The notes beneath the pieces are model-generated. The model saw only the letters and a list, made by a program, of their open reading frames with translations. It made no database searches and had not been told where the DNA came from. DNA of 64,000 nucleotides from positions 124,001 through 188,000 of the forward strand of contig CBDEFQ010000006.1 in NCBI GenBank assembly GCA_965237485.1, read 5' to 3'. Shown in pieces: positions 43,756-51,884 of the stretch. Made by a program: the position numbers and the translations under genes. This stretch comes from JAAELZ01 sp965237485 (lineage in GTDB: Bacteria; Pseudomonadota; Gammaproteobacteria; Arenicellales; Poriferihabitantaceae). How positions within the stretch are numbered: position 1 is the first letter of the stretch; the number at the start of each line of letters is the position of its first letter.

Positions 43756-43835
43756 AATAAGCTGGGTTTTAGCGCGCTCACATCTCTGCTGGCCACTATT
43801 TTAAATCTTTATAAGCAAACCCATACGATTTACAA

Positions 43836-44501
43836 CTACGGCGCTGATGCGATATAGGTAACAGTGCCGTTGTATGTCCCCGCAACAGGGGTTGTATTAT
43901 TTTTGTAGGAGTAGGTCCAGATTGCCTGTCGATTCACTACTTTTCCTGAGAACAAATTCCCTGAGACCGAGGCAGTGGTATTCGCTGCATTTACCAAAAC
44001 AGGTGCAGGTAGATCAGTATCATCGCTCACTGTAGTGATTTCGCTGTAGCTTATATAAGGCGCGGCTCCGCCTTGGCTTAACCCTGAGCTATCGCTAACT
44101 TGATAGCTGAGCGTGATGGTGCCGACATTCGCTCGAAGATCAATTTGTAAGGAACCATTATTGGTCGCTGCAACATCCGCGCCATTGCCTAAGGGGTTTA
44201 TTCCGAAATAGGTGTTGGTGCCAGCATTAAACCCTGGGCTATTATTTAAATCGATGGTGACTTTGTCTACTTGACCAAAGGTTGCGGAGCCAACGCGGAA
44301 ATATAATATTTTAGGTATGATTATTCGATGTCTTATATCAATGCTGATATCTAAAATAGGGTCGGCAGAGCTAACTGAATTGTCACGCACTTGACCAGCT
44401 AGAACTTGCGGCGTTGTAACAATGGAGAAAATTAGAGCTAATCCAAGCCCTCCGAAAACTCGGCTGCGTTTCTTGATGATTCCCATTACCAATGACGACA
44501 T
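43836..44501 (-). CDS. Pilin-like secreted protein, terminal subunit candidate
   Basis: A 221-residue secreted protein with a signal peptide (GLGLALIFSIVTTPQVLA). Its core resembles the neighbouring protein at 46053-46748: RIIIPKILYFRVGSATFG aligns with CVIIPEILIFGVGETGD, and the ends TTPVAGTYNGTVTYIASAP and TTPVAGTYEARVTYVASQP are nearly the same. The GTYxxxVTY end resembles the last strand of chaperone-usher pilins. It is the last gene of the leftward four-gene operon. Being beta-rich with no cysteines in the mature part, it is probably a fibre subunit or adaptor. No named family is assigned. Confidence 0.75.
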   Translation of the reverse strand: MSSLVMGIIKKRSRVFGGLGLALIFSIVTTPQVLAGQVRDNSVSSADPILDISIDIRHRIIIPKILYFRVGSATFGQVDKVTIDLNNSPGFNAGTNTYFGINPLGNGADVAATNNGSLQIDLRANVGTITLSYQVSDSSGLSQGGAAPYISYSEITTVSDDTDLPAPVLVNAANTTASVSGNLFSGKVVNRQAIWTYSYKNNTTPVAGTYNGTVTYIASAP

Positions 44502-44503
44502 TA

Positions 44504-45145
44504 CTAGTAGTCGCCGACGGCCCTTAAAGTCACGGTACCTTCATAGGTTCCGTATGGAAGTAAGGTGTCGTTGTCGAATTCGAACTGATAGAAGTTGCGG
44601 TGCCTAGTGGCGGTGCCGTTGTTAGCTATATTGGTGTCAACAATTGTCTGGAATACTTGGCTGGGGCTATCGTCATAGGATAGGACTGAAACGAGTGTAT
44701 CCCCGTCTCGGGCAGTCCAACTGATCTTACTAAAATCAATAGTTTGACTGTCACATGAAGCAACAGTCACGCATTGCATGGGTGTGCTCGAGTCGTAACT
44801 GAAGGTTCCAGTTAATGAGGATGAGGAGGCATTATTTTGCAAATAGGCACCTTTATAGTTTGTGTCGGTAACAATTCGCACTCGGTAAATCCCGCTGCCA
44901 CCGAGGTTGTTGGTACTAACCGTAGTCGATGCTGCTGTTACACCCGGTACGCCTGTAAAGTGGCCTGGTACACCCGCGTTGTATATGACGGTATCAACTG
45001 CTCCGTTTCCATTTCCGCCGATCCTGATACGGATAAATGGTGTATTCCTATTTAACACTTCAGCTCGTAACTCAGTGAAATATGTGTTTGGGGTTGAAAA
45101 TAAAATTAAAACTCCAGCTAACAAAAATATTCTGCTTGTTTTCAT
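44504..45145 (-). CDS. Pilin-like secreted protein, possible tip or minor subunit
   Basis: A 213-residue protein with a signal peptide (MKTSRIFLLAGVLILFSTP). The mature part is beta-rich with one Cys pair (MQCVTVASCDSQT) and a C-terminal FEFDNDTLLPYGTYEGTVTL, the G-T-Y pattern seen in the two other pilin-like proteins. It lacks their IIPxILxFxVG segment. Its start overlaps the chaperone stop by 4 bases and the next gene begins 2 bases after its stop, so all are coupled. A minor or tip subunit is inferred from size and position only. Confidence 0.7.
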   Translation of the reverse strand: MKTSRIFLLAGVLILFSTPNTYFTELRAEVLNRNTPFIRIRIGGNGNGAVDTVIYNAGVPGHFTGVPGVTAASTTVSTNNLGGSGIYRVRIVTDTNYKGAYLQNNASSSSLTGTFSYDSSTPMQCVTVASCDSQTIDFSKISWTARDGDTLVSVLSYDDSPSQVFQTIVDTNIANNGTATRHRNFYQFEFDNDTLLPYGTYEGTVTLRAVGDY

Positions 45146-46008
45146 GGTTTGACTAAAGTCGTGTCTATGCTGAATGTTTGATTGTCCGCATAAACTTTAC
45201 CTTTTAATTTTAGTGGGTAGATATCCCCATCTATTTCTCCATCAATGTGTAAGGGCAGTTCGCGGGTTTGATTAGCCATAATCGGAGAGGTCGCAACGTG
45301 CAGCACAATTTTTTGGCCTAGCGCGGTAGTACCTGACAAATCGCTACTTAGTCGGCCATGCGCTGACCCGCTATTACGGACATTTACCATCGGTAGCAAT
45401 GCGCCTTGGTAGGGTTTAACACTGACGTCAACTAGCTCAATTTTTGGTGCTACTTTACCGACCTGCAAATACACAATCACAGCTATTCTGCCCGTGACTG
45501 GTAGGTTTATAGCACCGGAACCTACAGTCGTTTGATGTGGCTTTCCCATGCTTTCCACCATAATAGCGAACCGGCACTCCACGTCGGCTTGATCTTCTGG
45601 TACATGCATTTCAAACCGAAAGTTCCGTGCCTGATTAGGATTAGGCACAATACTTATTTTGTGCCGCTCCAATTTCACCCAAGGCCGGCAGCTGTTGTGT
45701 TTAAGCTCCTTCGTAAAACTAATTTCACCATCAGCAGAATAATTCCACTCAACAGTACTTATATTATAATCGGTAGGACGACTGCCTAAATTGTAAAAAC
45801 CAATTGATCGACGAACAATGTCTGCGGCACTGGCGCTTACCTCGAATCTAGATGGAGAGACCCCCCCAGCGAACCCGCCGCCCTGTTGCGCAAAAGACAT
45901 AGAGGGGAAGACGGCGCCAAAGAGCAATACTGAGCAATAAAAAAGCACAATCAATTGATTGTGCTTTTTGTAACAGACAATCGCTATATCATCGGCAGTC
46001 ATAAACAA
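45142..46008 (-). CDS. PapD-like periplasmic chaperone
   Basis: A 288-residue protein with a signal peptide (LFYCSVLLFGAVFPSMSFAQ) and a PapD-like N-terminal Ig domain: GVSPSRFEVSA, then RRSIGFYNLGSRPTDYNIST, EWNYSADGEIS and CRPWVKLERHKISIVPNP, a layout typical of pilus chaperones. A second beta domain follows, including MVNVRNSGSAHGRLSSDLSG. Its place directly downstream of one pilin-like gene and upstream of two others supports a role in folding them. The first codons contain a 30-bp perfect palindrome (45940-45969). Confidence 0.8.
   Translation of the reverse strand: MFMTADDIAIVCYKKHNQLIVLFYCSVLLFGAVFPSMSFAQQGGGFAGGVSPSRFEVSASAADIVRRSIGFYNLGSRPTDYNISTVEWNYSADGEISFTKELKHNSCRPWVKLERHKISIVPNPNQARNFRFEMHVPEDQADVECRFAIMVESMGKPHQTTVGSGAINLPVTGRIAVIVYLQVGKVAPKIELVDVSVKPYQGALLPMVNVRNSGSAHGRLSSDLSGTTALGQKIVLHVATSPIMANQTRELPLHIDGEIDGDIYPLKLKGKVYADNQTFSIDTTLVKP
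45940..45969. promoter_or_regulatory. 30-bp perfect palindrome inside the chaperone 5' coding region
   Basis: The half AAAAAGCACAATCAA is followed at once by its exact complement, ending in TTTTT on either strand. It lies about 40-70 bases inside the chaperone gene and encodes KKHNQLIVLF of the signal peptide. In RNA it would form a hairpin with a U tail, an intrinsic-terminator-like shape, so it may attenuate transcription passing from the upstream pilin gene. Confidence 0.65.
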
Positions 46009-46052
46009 CTAATTTACCCAAGTAAAGGATTATAGTAAGATTATTCTCTGGT

Positions 46053-46748
46053 TTAGGGCTGTGAAGCTACGTAAGTTACTCTGGCTTCATAGGTGCCAGC
46101 TACGGGGGTAGTCGAACCAGCGACGCGAGTGTAGGTGTAGGTCCAAGTGTCTGTAAGGTTAATGACAGCTCCTCCTGTAATAACTGTATCCGTGGTGAAG
46201 TCTGCAGTTGGGTGTGCTATTGAGCCGCCATCGGTTGCTACAATTTCAGAAGTAGGGATAGTAGCAGTGACTATAGTGTCGTGTTCAAGGGCACTGGCCC
46301 CGGCATTTCCGCCAACAACAGTTGAGGTTATGGTTACATCACCCCCAGTGTTAGAAAACAAAAATACAGGAAGTGTCGCAGCAGCGCCAGATGTGCTGCT
46401 GCCAGCGACACCAGCTGTCACGCTGGTAGTAGGTGTTGTGCCAAAAGGATCAGGATTCGTAATTGCAACAGGTGCGCCACCAGTACCGTAAGTTTGATTG
46501 TTCGTATCAGCTAATACTCCACTTGGGCTAACATCCCATTCTATTTTTGAGATAGTGTCACCCGTCTCGCCAACGCCGAATATTAATATTTCTGGGATGA
46601 TCACGCAAAAATCTACGCTAGCCTCGGCCGTAGCTGTAACGCCAGCAGCCTGGACCGCAATATCTGCATCAGCAAAAGAAAGGGTTGGGGTGAGTCCAAG
46701 TGCAACTAGTGTTGCAGCGTTTGAAATTAATTTAGTTGTGTTTTTCAT
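46053..46748 (-). CDS. Pilin-like secreted protein, likely major subunit
   Basis: A 231-residue protein with a signal peptide (AATLVALGLTPTLSFA). The mature part is unusually rich in Thr, Ala, Val and Gly with a single Cys (VDFCVIIPEILIFGVG) and ends WTYTYTRVAGSTTPVAGTYE then ARVTYVASQP. It is first in the leftward operon and lies before the candidate attenuator, which would fit a major subunit needed in excess. It is paralogous to the protein at 43836-44501. Beta-sandwich pilin structure is inferred. Confidence 0.75.
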   Translation of the reverse strand: MKNTTKLISNAATLVALGLTPTLSFADADIAVQAAGVTATAEASVDFCVIIPEILIFGVGETGDTISKIEWDVSPSGVLADTNNQTYGTGGAPVAITNPDPFGTTPTTSVTAGVAGSSTSGAAATLPVFLFSNTGGDVTITSTVVGGNAGASALEHDTIVTATIPTSEIVATDGGSIAHPTADFTTDTVITGGAVINLTDTWTYTYTRVAGSTTPVAGTYEARVTYVASQP

Positions 46749-46987
46749 AATTTTATCTAGTGCTCAGAAAAATTTTGGGAAGCCCAGAATTTAGTTTACG
46801 TATTCGATTAGGCTAGCTTTTTGGTTCAGTTGCTATTATAAGATACTCGCATAGATGATATACCTGTAAATTACCGGTACATCTACAGAACCGTTAAAAT
46901 GGTAATATACACCGCTCATATTATAAAATCAACCGTTCTAAGTAATTATGTTATAAATGAGGTATCATACGCAATCGGAGGTGATTC
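46749..46987. promoter_or_regulatory. Divergent regulatory region between the pilin operon and the barrel gene
   Basis: These 239 AT-rich bases must hold both promoters. Several TATAAT-like boxes occur (for example TTATAAAAT near 46920 and TTATAAATG near 46950), but none has a firm -35. The rightward gene has an exceptionally strong ribosome site GGAGG with 6-base spacing to its ATG at 46988. Shared control of both operons is inferred from the layout. Confidence 0.5.
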
Positions 46988-49690
46988 ATGTTTTTTGAGG
47001 CTGATGTGTGTGAGGTGTTTAAGTGGTTCTGGTATCAGCGAGAGCTATCTTTAAAAAGTGTAAAGGTTTCAGTGAATAAATTAAAATCGACTATATATTG
47101 TATAACTGCGTTGTGTATACCTCTGCAGGCTGGAGCTGTTATTGAAATTGAAAAGGGGCCTCAAGCTCAATTCGACCAGCAGAAATATGTGAACGAAGAC
47201 GGAAGTAGGCAGTGGGCGTGGCTGTTTTCGCAGCCTGACGCAGGCTATACCATTCAGTTAGCTAGTTTTAAAGATGAACGCTCGGTTGGCCAGTATTTGC
47301 GTGATAACAGCAGTATTCCAATAGGGTCGATACGACACCATTCTCCGATTGATCCAGTTAACGATTGGCATTTCTTGTTGTTCGGTATTTATTCCTCAGA
47401 GAACTTAGCAAGAAAAAAGGCAGATAGTCTAGGGTTCCAAGACACCTTAATAAGGCAAATAAAGACAATTAAGCATCGTCGTTGCAATAAGTGGAAGCAA
47501 GGTTCTTTATATCAAGAAAACTATTTAAGATGGTGCGTAGACAGTAAAGGGTCAAGCAAGCTAGAGGTTGCGCTTGCTCCGCTGAGCGATACGGATTCGT
47601 CTTTGCCGACGACACTTATGACTGACTTAGGAGCTGCTGATAATACCGTTGAAATAAAACCAGCTTTCCAGATAGCCGAAGTAACCGACAGTAACAACGA
47701 AGTCGTTGATTCGAAACCGGTTGCGGCTATTTACGTGGACCAATTAATCGACCCTGATATTGGCGAAGAGGAAATTGCCGTATTCGACCCTGATAAGAAA
47801 ACGCTAGGGGCCTATAACCACATTGAAATTACTAGCCAGTATTACGAGCAAGACCAAGGTCAAAACTTAAATTTTGACGGATTTAACAGTGCGGTAGCCT
47901 ACACGGCTATCACCGCTACCGATAATTATGGTGATCTGCGCTTTAGCATGAGAGCGATAGACAATGATTTGGGTGGCGGGTTAGGGTTTGGTTTAGGAAA
48001 TAACTCTGAAACAGGTCGTGAGACAGGTTTGGAGAACATAAAGCTGGAACAATTCAATTTTCCACTATCTGAAAATGTGGTCATGCGCAATGTGATAGGC
48101 ACGCATAAAGGAACGAGCTTAGCTTTAGTCAGTTACCCCGATCAAGGGCTAGTGAGCCAACGTTTTGCTAATGCTGACCCAGATATTCTAGGCATTAGTT
48201 CGCGTATTTCAGATAGCCGGAAAACGGTTCAGGCTTCAATTGGTAAAGTTGAGAATATTAATAATAACTTGGTATCGGGCTACGAAGACTCTGAGCTAGG
48301 TTTAGCGAGAATTCGTTACTTTGATTATTCGAGGGCTAAAAATGCGTTCAAAGCAGACTTATGGGCCACTCAAAGCAAACAAGAGGGAATAGATGACGAT
48401 ACAGGTTTACGGTTGACATGGAGTTCACTTTGGTCAAAGTATCTAGTCTCAACGCTTGACCTGGTAAAAACACGTGATAGCCATGCCTTGTTAACAGCAG
48501 CGCGTTATAACAAGCTGCGGTCTCGTCGAGAACTAGGGTTTTATTACTTTGGTGATGAAGTTAATTGGGTTAATCGGCAAATAGGCGATGACAATGCGGG
48601 CATATATTTCAGGCAGACGAATCGCCGTGGCCCAATCGGTTACGGGTTAAGCGGCGAATACCGCCAGCAAGAGGTCTCAGGTGATGAACCTAGCAATGAG
48701 AAAACGACTACCTATCTAGCAGGAAATGCTAATTACAGACTGAATCGAAATACTAGAGTCAGCGGGAACTACTCAATTCGCGATATCTCCGCTTATGATG
48801 TCGCTGATAGTTCTGTGCTACACAGGTTACGAACTTCGTTTAATAAAAGACATAATCTTAATACATCTAGTAATCTTTCTTTAGGGTATCAACTTCGGCA
48901 ATACCAAAATGGTGCGGCGAACGACGCGACGACTAAGCGTGCGAATTATAGTATAAGCCATAGTTTTTTAAATGACTCAGAAGGCGGGCTGTCACTCGGA
49001 TACGTAGAAGAATCGGGTGGCCAGAGTAACCGAGAAACATACAGTATCAATACTAATTGGAAAAGACGCTTTAGTAACAACCACACAGTCAACTTAGGGT
49101 TTGGCTACAATCAAAACTTAGGCGTGATTTCAGATAGCGATAGTTGGACCGCGAGTTTGGCGCATGGTTGGCACATCACTGACAAGCTGTATTTATCCAC
49201 TAGCATTAATTACAACACCTATAATTATAAATACGAAGAGGATCGCTTTAACGGCCTTTTTGTTGAAAATAATATTAGTGAATTAGATGATGAAAGTTTA
49301 AGCGTAAACCGCCTAACCGCGTTTTTTCGCCTCAATTACGAATTTGGAAATGTGCAAAGCGCGAAAGTTTTGGGCCGTAAAACGGGTAAAGCGGGTGCGG
49401 GTTCCATTCGTGGCACACTATTTCTAGATCTAAATCAAGATGGTATTCGCCAACCAAATGAAAAAGGCTTAACAGGCGTGCTGATTTACCTAAATAGCAT
49501 TTATCCAACGAAAACGGATTCGCAAGGAGAATTTATCTACCGGCGAGTAGGCACTGGCCAGCAAGTATTATTTATAGATGAATCAAAACTGCCACTGCCG
49601 TACAGCCTTAACGGCGTTGAATTTACGAAGCTTAAAGTGAGGTTACGCAAAGAATCAATTATTGATATTCCGGTACAAATTATCCAATAG
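46988..49690 (+). CDS. Large outer-membrane barrel with SPOR-like N-terminus and SdrD-B-like C-terminus
   Basis: A 900-residue protein. After a signal-type segment (STIYCITALCIPLQAGA, ending near residue 49) comes a SPOR-like region (YTIQLASFKDERSVGQYLRD, then WHFLLFGIYSSENLARKKAD, about residues 88-145). A long barrel-like part with many alternating strands covers about 270-790. The C-terminal SdrD-B-like/carboxypeptidase-regulatory-like domain (GSIRGTLFLDLNQDGIRQPN, then GVLIYLNSIYPTKTDSQGEF) is near 800-900. This layout (periplasmic domain, barrel, small beta domain) recalls pilus ushers, but usher motifs were not recognised. It is divergent from the chaperone/pilin operon. A GTG at about codon 28 is an alternative start nearer the signal peptide, though the strong ribosome site favours 46988. 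Confidence 0.75.
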   Translation: MFFEADVCEVFKWFWYQRELSLKSVKVSVNKLKSTIYCITALCIPLQAGAVIEIEKGPQAQFDQQKYVNEDGSRQWAWLFSQPDAGYTIQLASFKDERSVGQYLRDNSSIPIGSIRHHSPIDPVNDWHFLLFGIYSSENLARKKADSLGFQDTLIRQIKTIKHRRCNKWKQGSLYQENYLRWCVDSKGSSKLEVALAPLSDTDSSLPTTLMTDLGAADNTVEIKPAFQIAEVTDSNNEVVDSKPVAAIYVDQLIDPDIGEEEIAVFDPDKKTLGAYNHIEITSQYYEQDQGQNLNFDGFNSAVAYTAITATDNYGDLRFSMRAIDNDLGGGLGFGLGNNSETGRETGLENIKLEQFNFPLSENVVMRNVIGTHKGTSLALVSYPDQGLVSQRFANADPDILGISSRISDSRKTVQASIGKVENINNNLVSGYEDSELGLARIRYFDYSRAKNAFKADLWATQSKQEGIDDDTGLRLTWSSLWSKYLVSTLDLVKTRDSHALLTAARYNKLRSRRELGFYYFGDEVNWVNRQIGDDNAGIYFRQTNRRGPIGYGLSGEYRQQEVSGDEPSNEKTTTYLAGNANYRLNRNTRVSGNYSIRDISAYDVADSSVLHRLRTSFNKRHNLNTSSNLSLGYQLRQYQNGAANDATTKRANYSISHSFLNDSEGGLSLGYVEESGGQSNRETYSINTNWKRRFSNNHTVNLGFGYNQNLGVISDSDSWTASLAHGWHITDKLYLSTSINYNTYNYKYEEDRFNGLFVENNISELDDESLSVNRLTAFFRLNYEFGNVQSAKVLGRKTGKAGAGSIRGTLFLDLNQDGIRQPNEKGLTGVLIYLNSIYPTKTDSQGEFIYRRVGTGQQVLFIDESKLPLPYSLNGVEFTKLKVRLRKESIIDIPVQIIQ

Positions 49691-49786
49691 CTTTCTAGCA
49701 ACTGATATAGAGTAAAGTCGCATTTCGCTACGTGCCGTGATCGGTTAACATTACGGTACTAAAAATATCATTTGTAGAGACTGATA

Positions 49787-51685
49787 ATGGCAGGCGAATT
49801 TGATCAAATTTATCTCGCTGCAAAAAATGACCCGGAAGGATTTTGGGCGCAAGCAGCGCAGCACGTAACCTGGCACAAAAAATGGGATAAGGTTTTAGAC
49901 GATAGCACACCCCCGTACTATCGTTGGTTTAAGGGTGGGCAAATTAATGCTTGTTATAACGCTATAGACCGCCATGTGGAAGCGGGCCGAGGTGAGCAAA
50001 CCGCGATTATTTATGACAGCCCTATTACTGGTACCAAAGACAAAATAAGTTACCAAGGCTTGCTAACCAGAGTATCTAAGTTCGCTGGGGTGTTGCGAGA
50101 GCAAGGCGTTGAAAAGGGTGACCGCGTTATCGTTTATATGCCGATGGTGCCCGAAGCGGTTATTGCGATGTTGGCCTGTGCGCGCATTGGCGCTATTCAC
50201 TCAGTGGTATTTGGTGGTTTTGCTTCAACAGAGTTAGCTGTGCGCATTGATGATGCGGGGGCAAAAGTCATCGTTGCGGCATCCTGCGGTATCGAGCCTA
50301 GTCGCGTGATTGAATACATGCCGCTGGTTAATGGCGCGATTGCGCTTTGCAAGCAAAAGCCAACTTCTGTAGTGGTTTTGCAACGAGAACAAGTAAGGTC
50401 TGAATTACTCGAAGGTAGAGATATTGATTGGAAAAATGCAGAAGCCAACGCACAGTCGGTTGACTGCGTGCCTATGGAATCAACCGACCCACTTTATATA
50501 CTTTATACATCAGGAACCACGGGCCAGCCCAAGGGCGTAGTCAAAGATATAGGAGGTTCAGTGGTTTCCTTGCATTGGACCATGAAAAATATCTATAACG
50601 TGGAATCTGAGGATGTATATTGGGCAGCTTCGGATGTAGGTTGGGTTGTTGGCCATTCGTATATCGTCTATGCGCCCTTATTTGCGGGTAATACCACCAT
50701 TGTGTTTGAAGGCAAGCCAGTGGGTACGCCTGATCCGGGTACGTTTTGGCGCATTATCCAAGATTACAAAGTAAAGGTACTGTTTACCGCACCGACAGCT
50801 TTTCGTGCGATCAAGAAAGAAGACCCCAACGGTGAATATATCTCAAAGTATGATATTTCGAGCTTGCAGTCATTATTCCTCGCCGGAGAACGCCTAGACC
50901 CACCAACCCAGCAATGGGCAACGGAAAAACTGGGCATACCAGTGATTGATCATTGGTGGCAAACTGAGACCGGCTGGTCAATATGTTCGAATTGTTTGGG
51001 CATCGAGCAACTACCCATCGTGGAAGGTTCCCCAACTAAGCCAGTACCTGGTTATCAAATGGAAGTATTGAACGATGAAGGCAAAACAATTGGAGCTGAT
51101 GAGATCGGTTCACTCGTGGTGAAGTTACCTTTGCCGCCGGGTACTTTCCCTACCTTGTGGAATGCCAAGCAGCGTTATTTTGACAGTTATCTTAGCCGTT
51201 TCCCTGGGTATTACGAAACAGGTGATGCGGGTTATATTGACGAAAATGGCTATGTTTTTGTGATGTCACGTACCGATGATGTAATTAATGTTGCGGGGCA
51301 CCGTCTCTCAACGGGTGGAATAGAAGAGGTGTTAGCGGCACATCCGGATGTAGCGGAATGCGCGGTGATCGGTGTGGACGATGCCCTCAAAGGGCACTTG
51401 CCTCTGGGTTTAATAGTACTCAACAGTGCCTGCACCCGTAGCCACGAAGAAATAGCAAAAGAAGCAGTGCAGATGGTGCGAGATAAAATTGGCCCGGTTG
51501 CAGCATTTAAGTTGGCCACGGTAGTGAATGCACTTCCGAAAACGCGCTCCGGTAAGGTGTTGCGAGGCACCATGAAGAATATTGCCGATACAACGCCATG
51601 GACTGTTCCTCCAACAATTGATGACCCCGCTGTATTAGAAGGCATTACCGCAGCCTTATGTGCTTTGGGATACGCTAGGAAATGA
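49787..51685 (+). CDS. prpE: Propionyl-CoA synthetase
   Basis: Activates propionate to propionyl-CoA with ATP. At 632 residues it belongs to the acetyl/propionyl-CoA synthetase family, with the AMP-binding motif YTSGTTGQPKGVVKD, the HWWQTETGW region and the C-terminal catalytic Lys motif KTRSGKVLRG. VVKDIGGSVVSLHWTMKNIY follows the PrpE rather than the Acs pattern. No other methylcitrate-cycle genes are adjacent. The acetylatable Lys in SGKVLRG suggests control by protein acetylation, as known for the family. Confidence 0.92.
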   Translation: MAGEFDQIYLAAKNDPEGFWAQAAQHVTWHKKWDKVLDDSTPPYYRWFKGGQINACYNAIDRHVEAGRGEQTAIIYDSPITGTKDKISYQGLLTRVSKFAGVLREQGVEKGDRVIVYMPMVPEAVIAMLACARIGAIHSVVFGGFASTELAVRIDDAGAKVIVAASCGIEPSRVIEYMPLVNGAIALCKQKPTSVVVLQREQVRSELLEGRDIDWKNAEANAQSVDCVPMESTDPLYILYTSGTTGQPKGVVKDIGGSVVSLHWTMKNIYNVESEDVYWAASDVGWVVGHSYIVYAPLFAGNTTIVFEGKPVGTPDPGTFWRIIQDYKVKVLFTAPTAFRAIKKEDPNGEYISKYDISSLQSLFLAGERLDPPTQQWATEKLGIPVIDHWWQTETGWSICSNCLGIEQLPIVEGSPTKPVPGYQMEVLNDEGKTIGADEIGSLVVKLPLPPGTFPTLWNAKQRYFDSYLSRFPGYYETGDAGYIDENGYVFVMSRTDDVINVAGHRLSTGGIEEVLAAHPDVAECAVIGVDDALKGHLPLGLIVLNSACTRSHEEIAKEAVQMVRDKIGPVAAFKLATVVNALPKTRSGKVLRGTMKNIADTTPWTVPPTIDDPAVLEGITAALCALGYARK

Positions 51686-51771
51686 TTTAGCTAGTTCTAG
51701 TGCAAGCAGTTTTTGCGTGTAAGCCAGTTTTAAGTGTTGTCATGGCGTAGATAAATAGTTTCAGCCTTAGT

Positions 51772-51799
51772 CTTGAAGCTGCTAGGATTAACACTATCT
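51772..51799 (+). promoter_or_regulatory. Possible heat-shock (sigma-32) promoter of lon
   Basis: CTTGAAG (51772-51778) and CACTATCT (51792-51799) are separated by 13 bases, matching the sigma-32 pattern CTTGAAA-N13-CCCCATNT in spacing and most bases. Heat-shock control of lon is established in E. coli. A second CTTGAAC box lies at about 51805. Confidence 0.45.
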
Positions 51800-51884
51800 A
51801 AAACTCTTGAACTATGGCGTAAATCTCGCACTTATTTTACTTGGTGTGATATTAAATACTTGCCTCTAACTTAGGACACTATCT

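Noticed and set aside
43756..43835. 6S RNA gene after zapA
   Set aside because: The 80-base gap is too short for the roughly 180-base RNA and no matching closing stem or bubble is seen.
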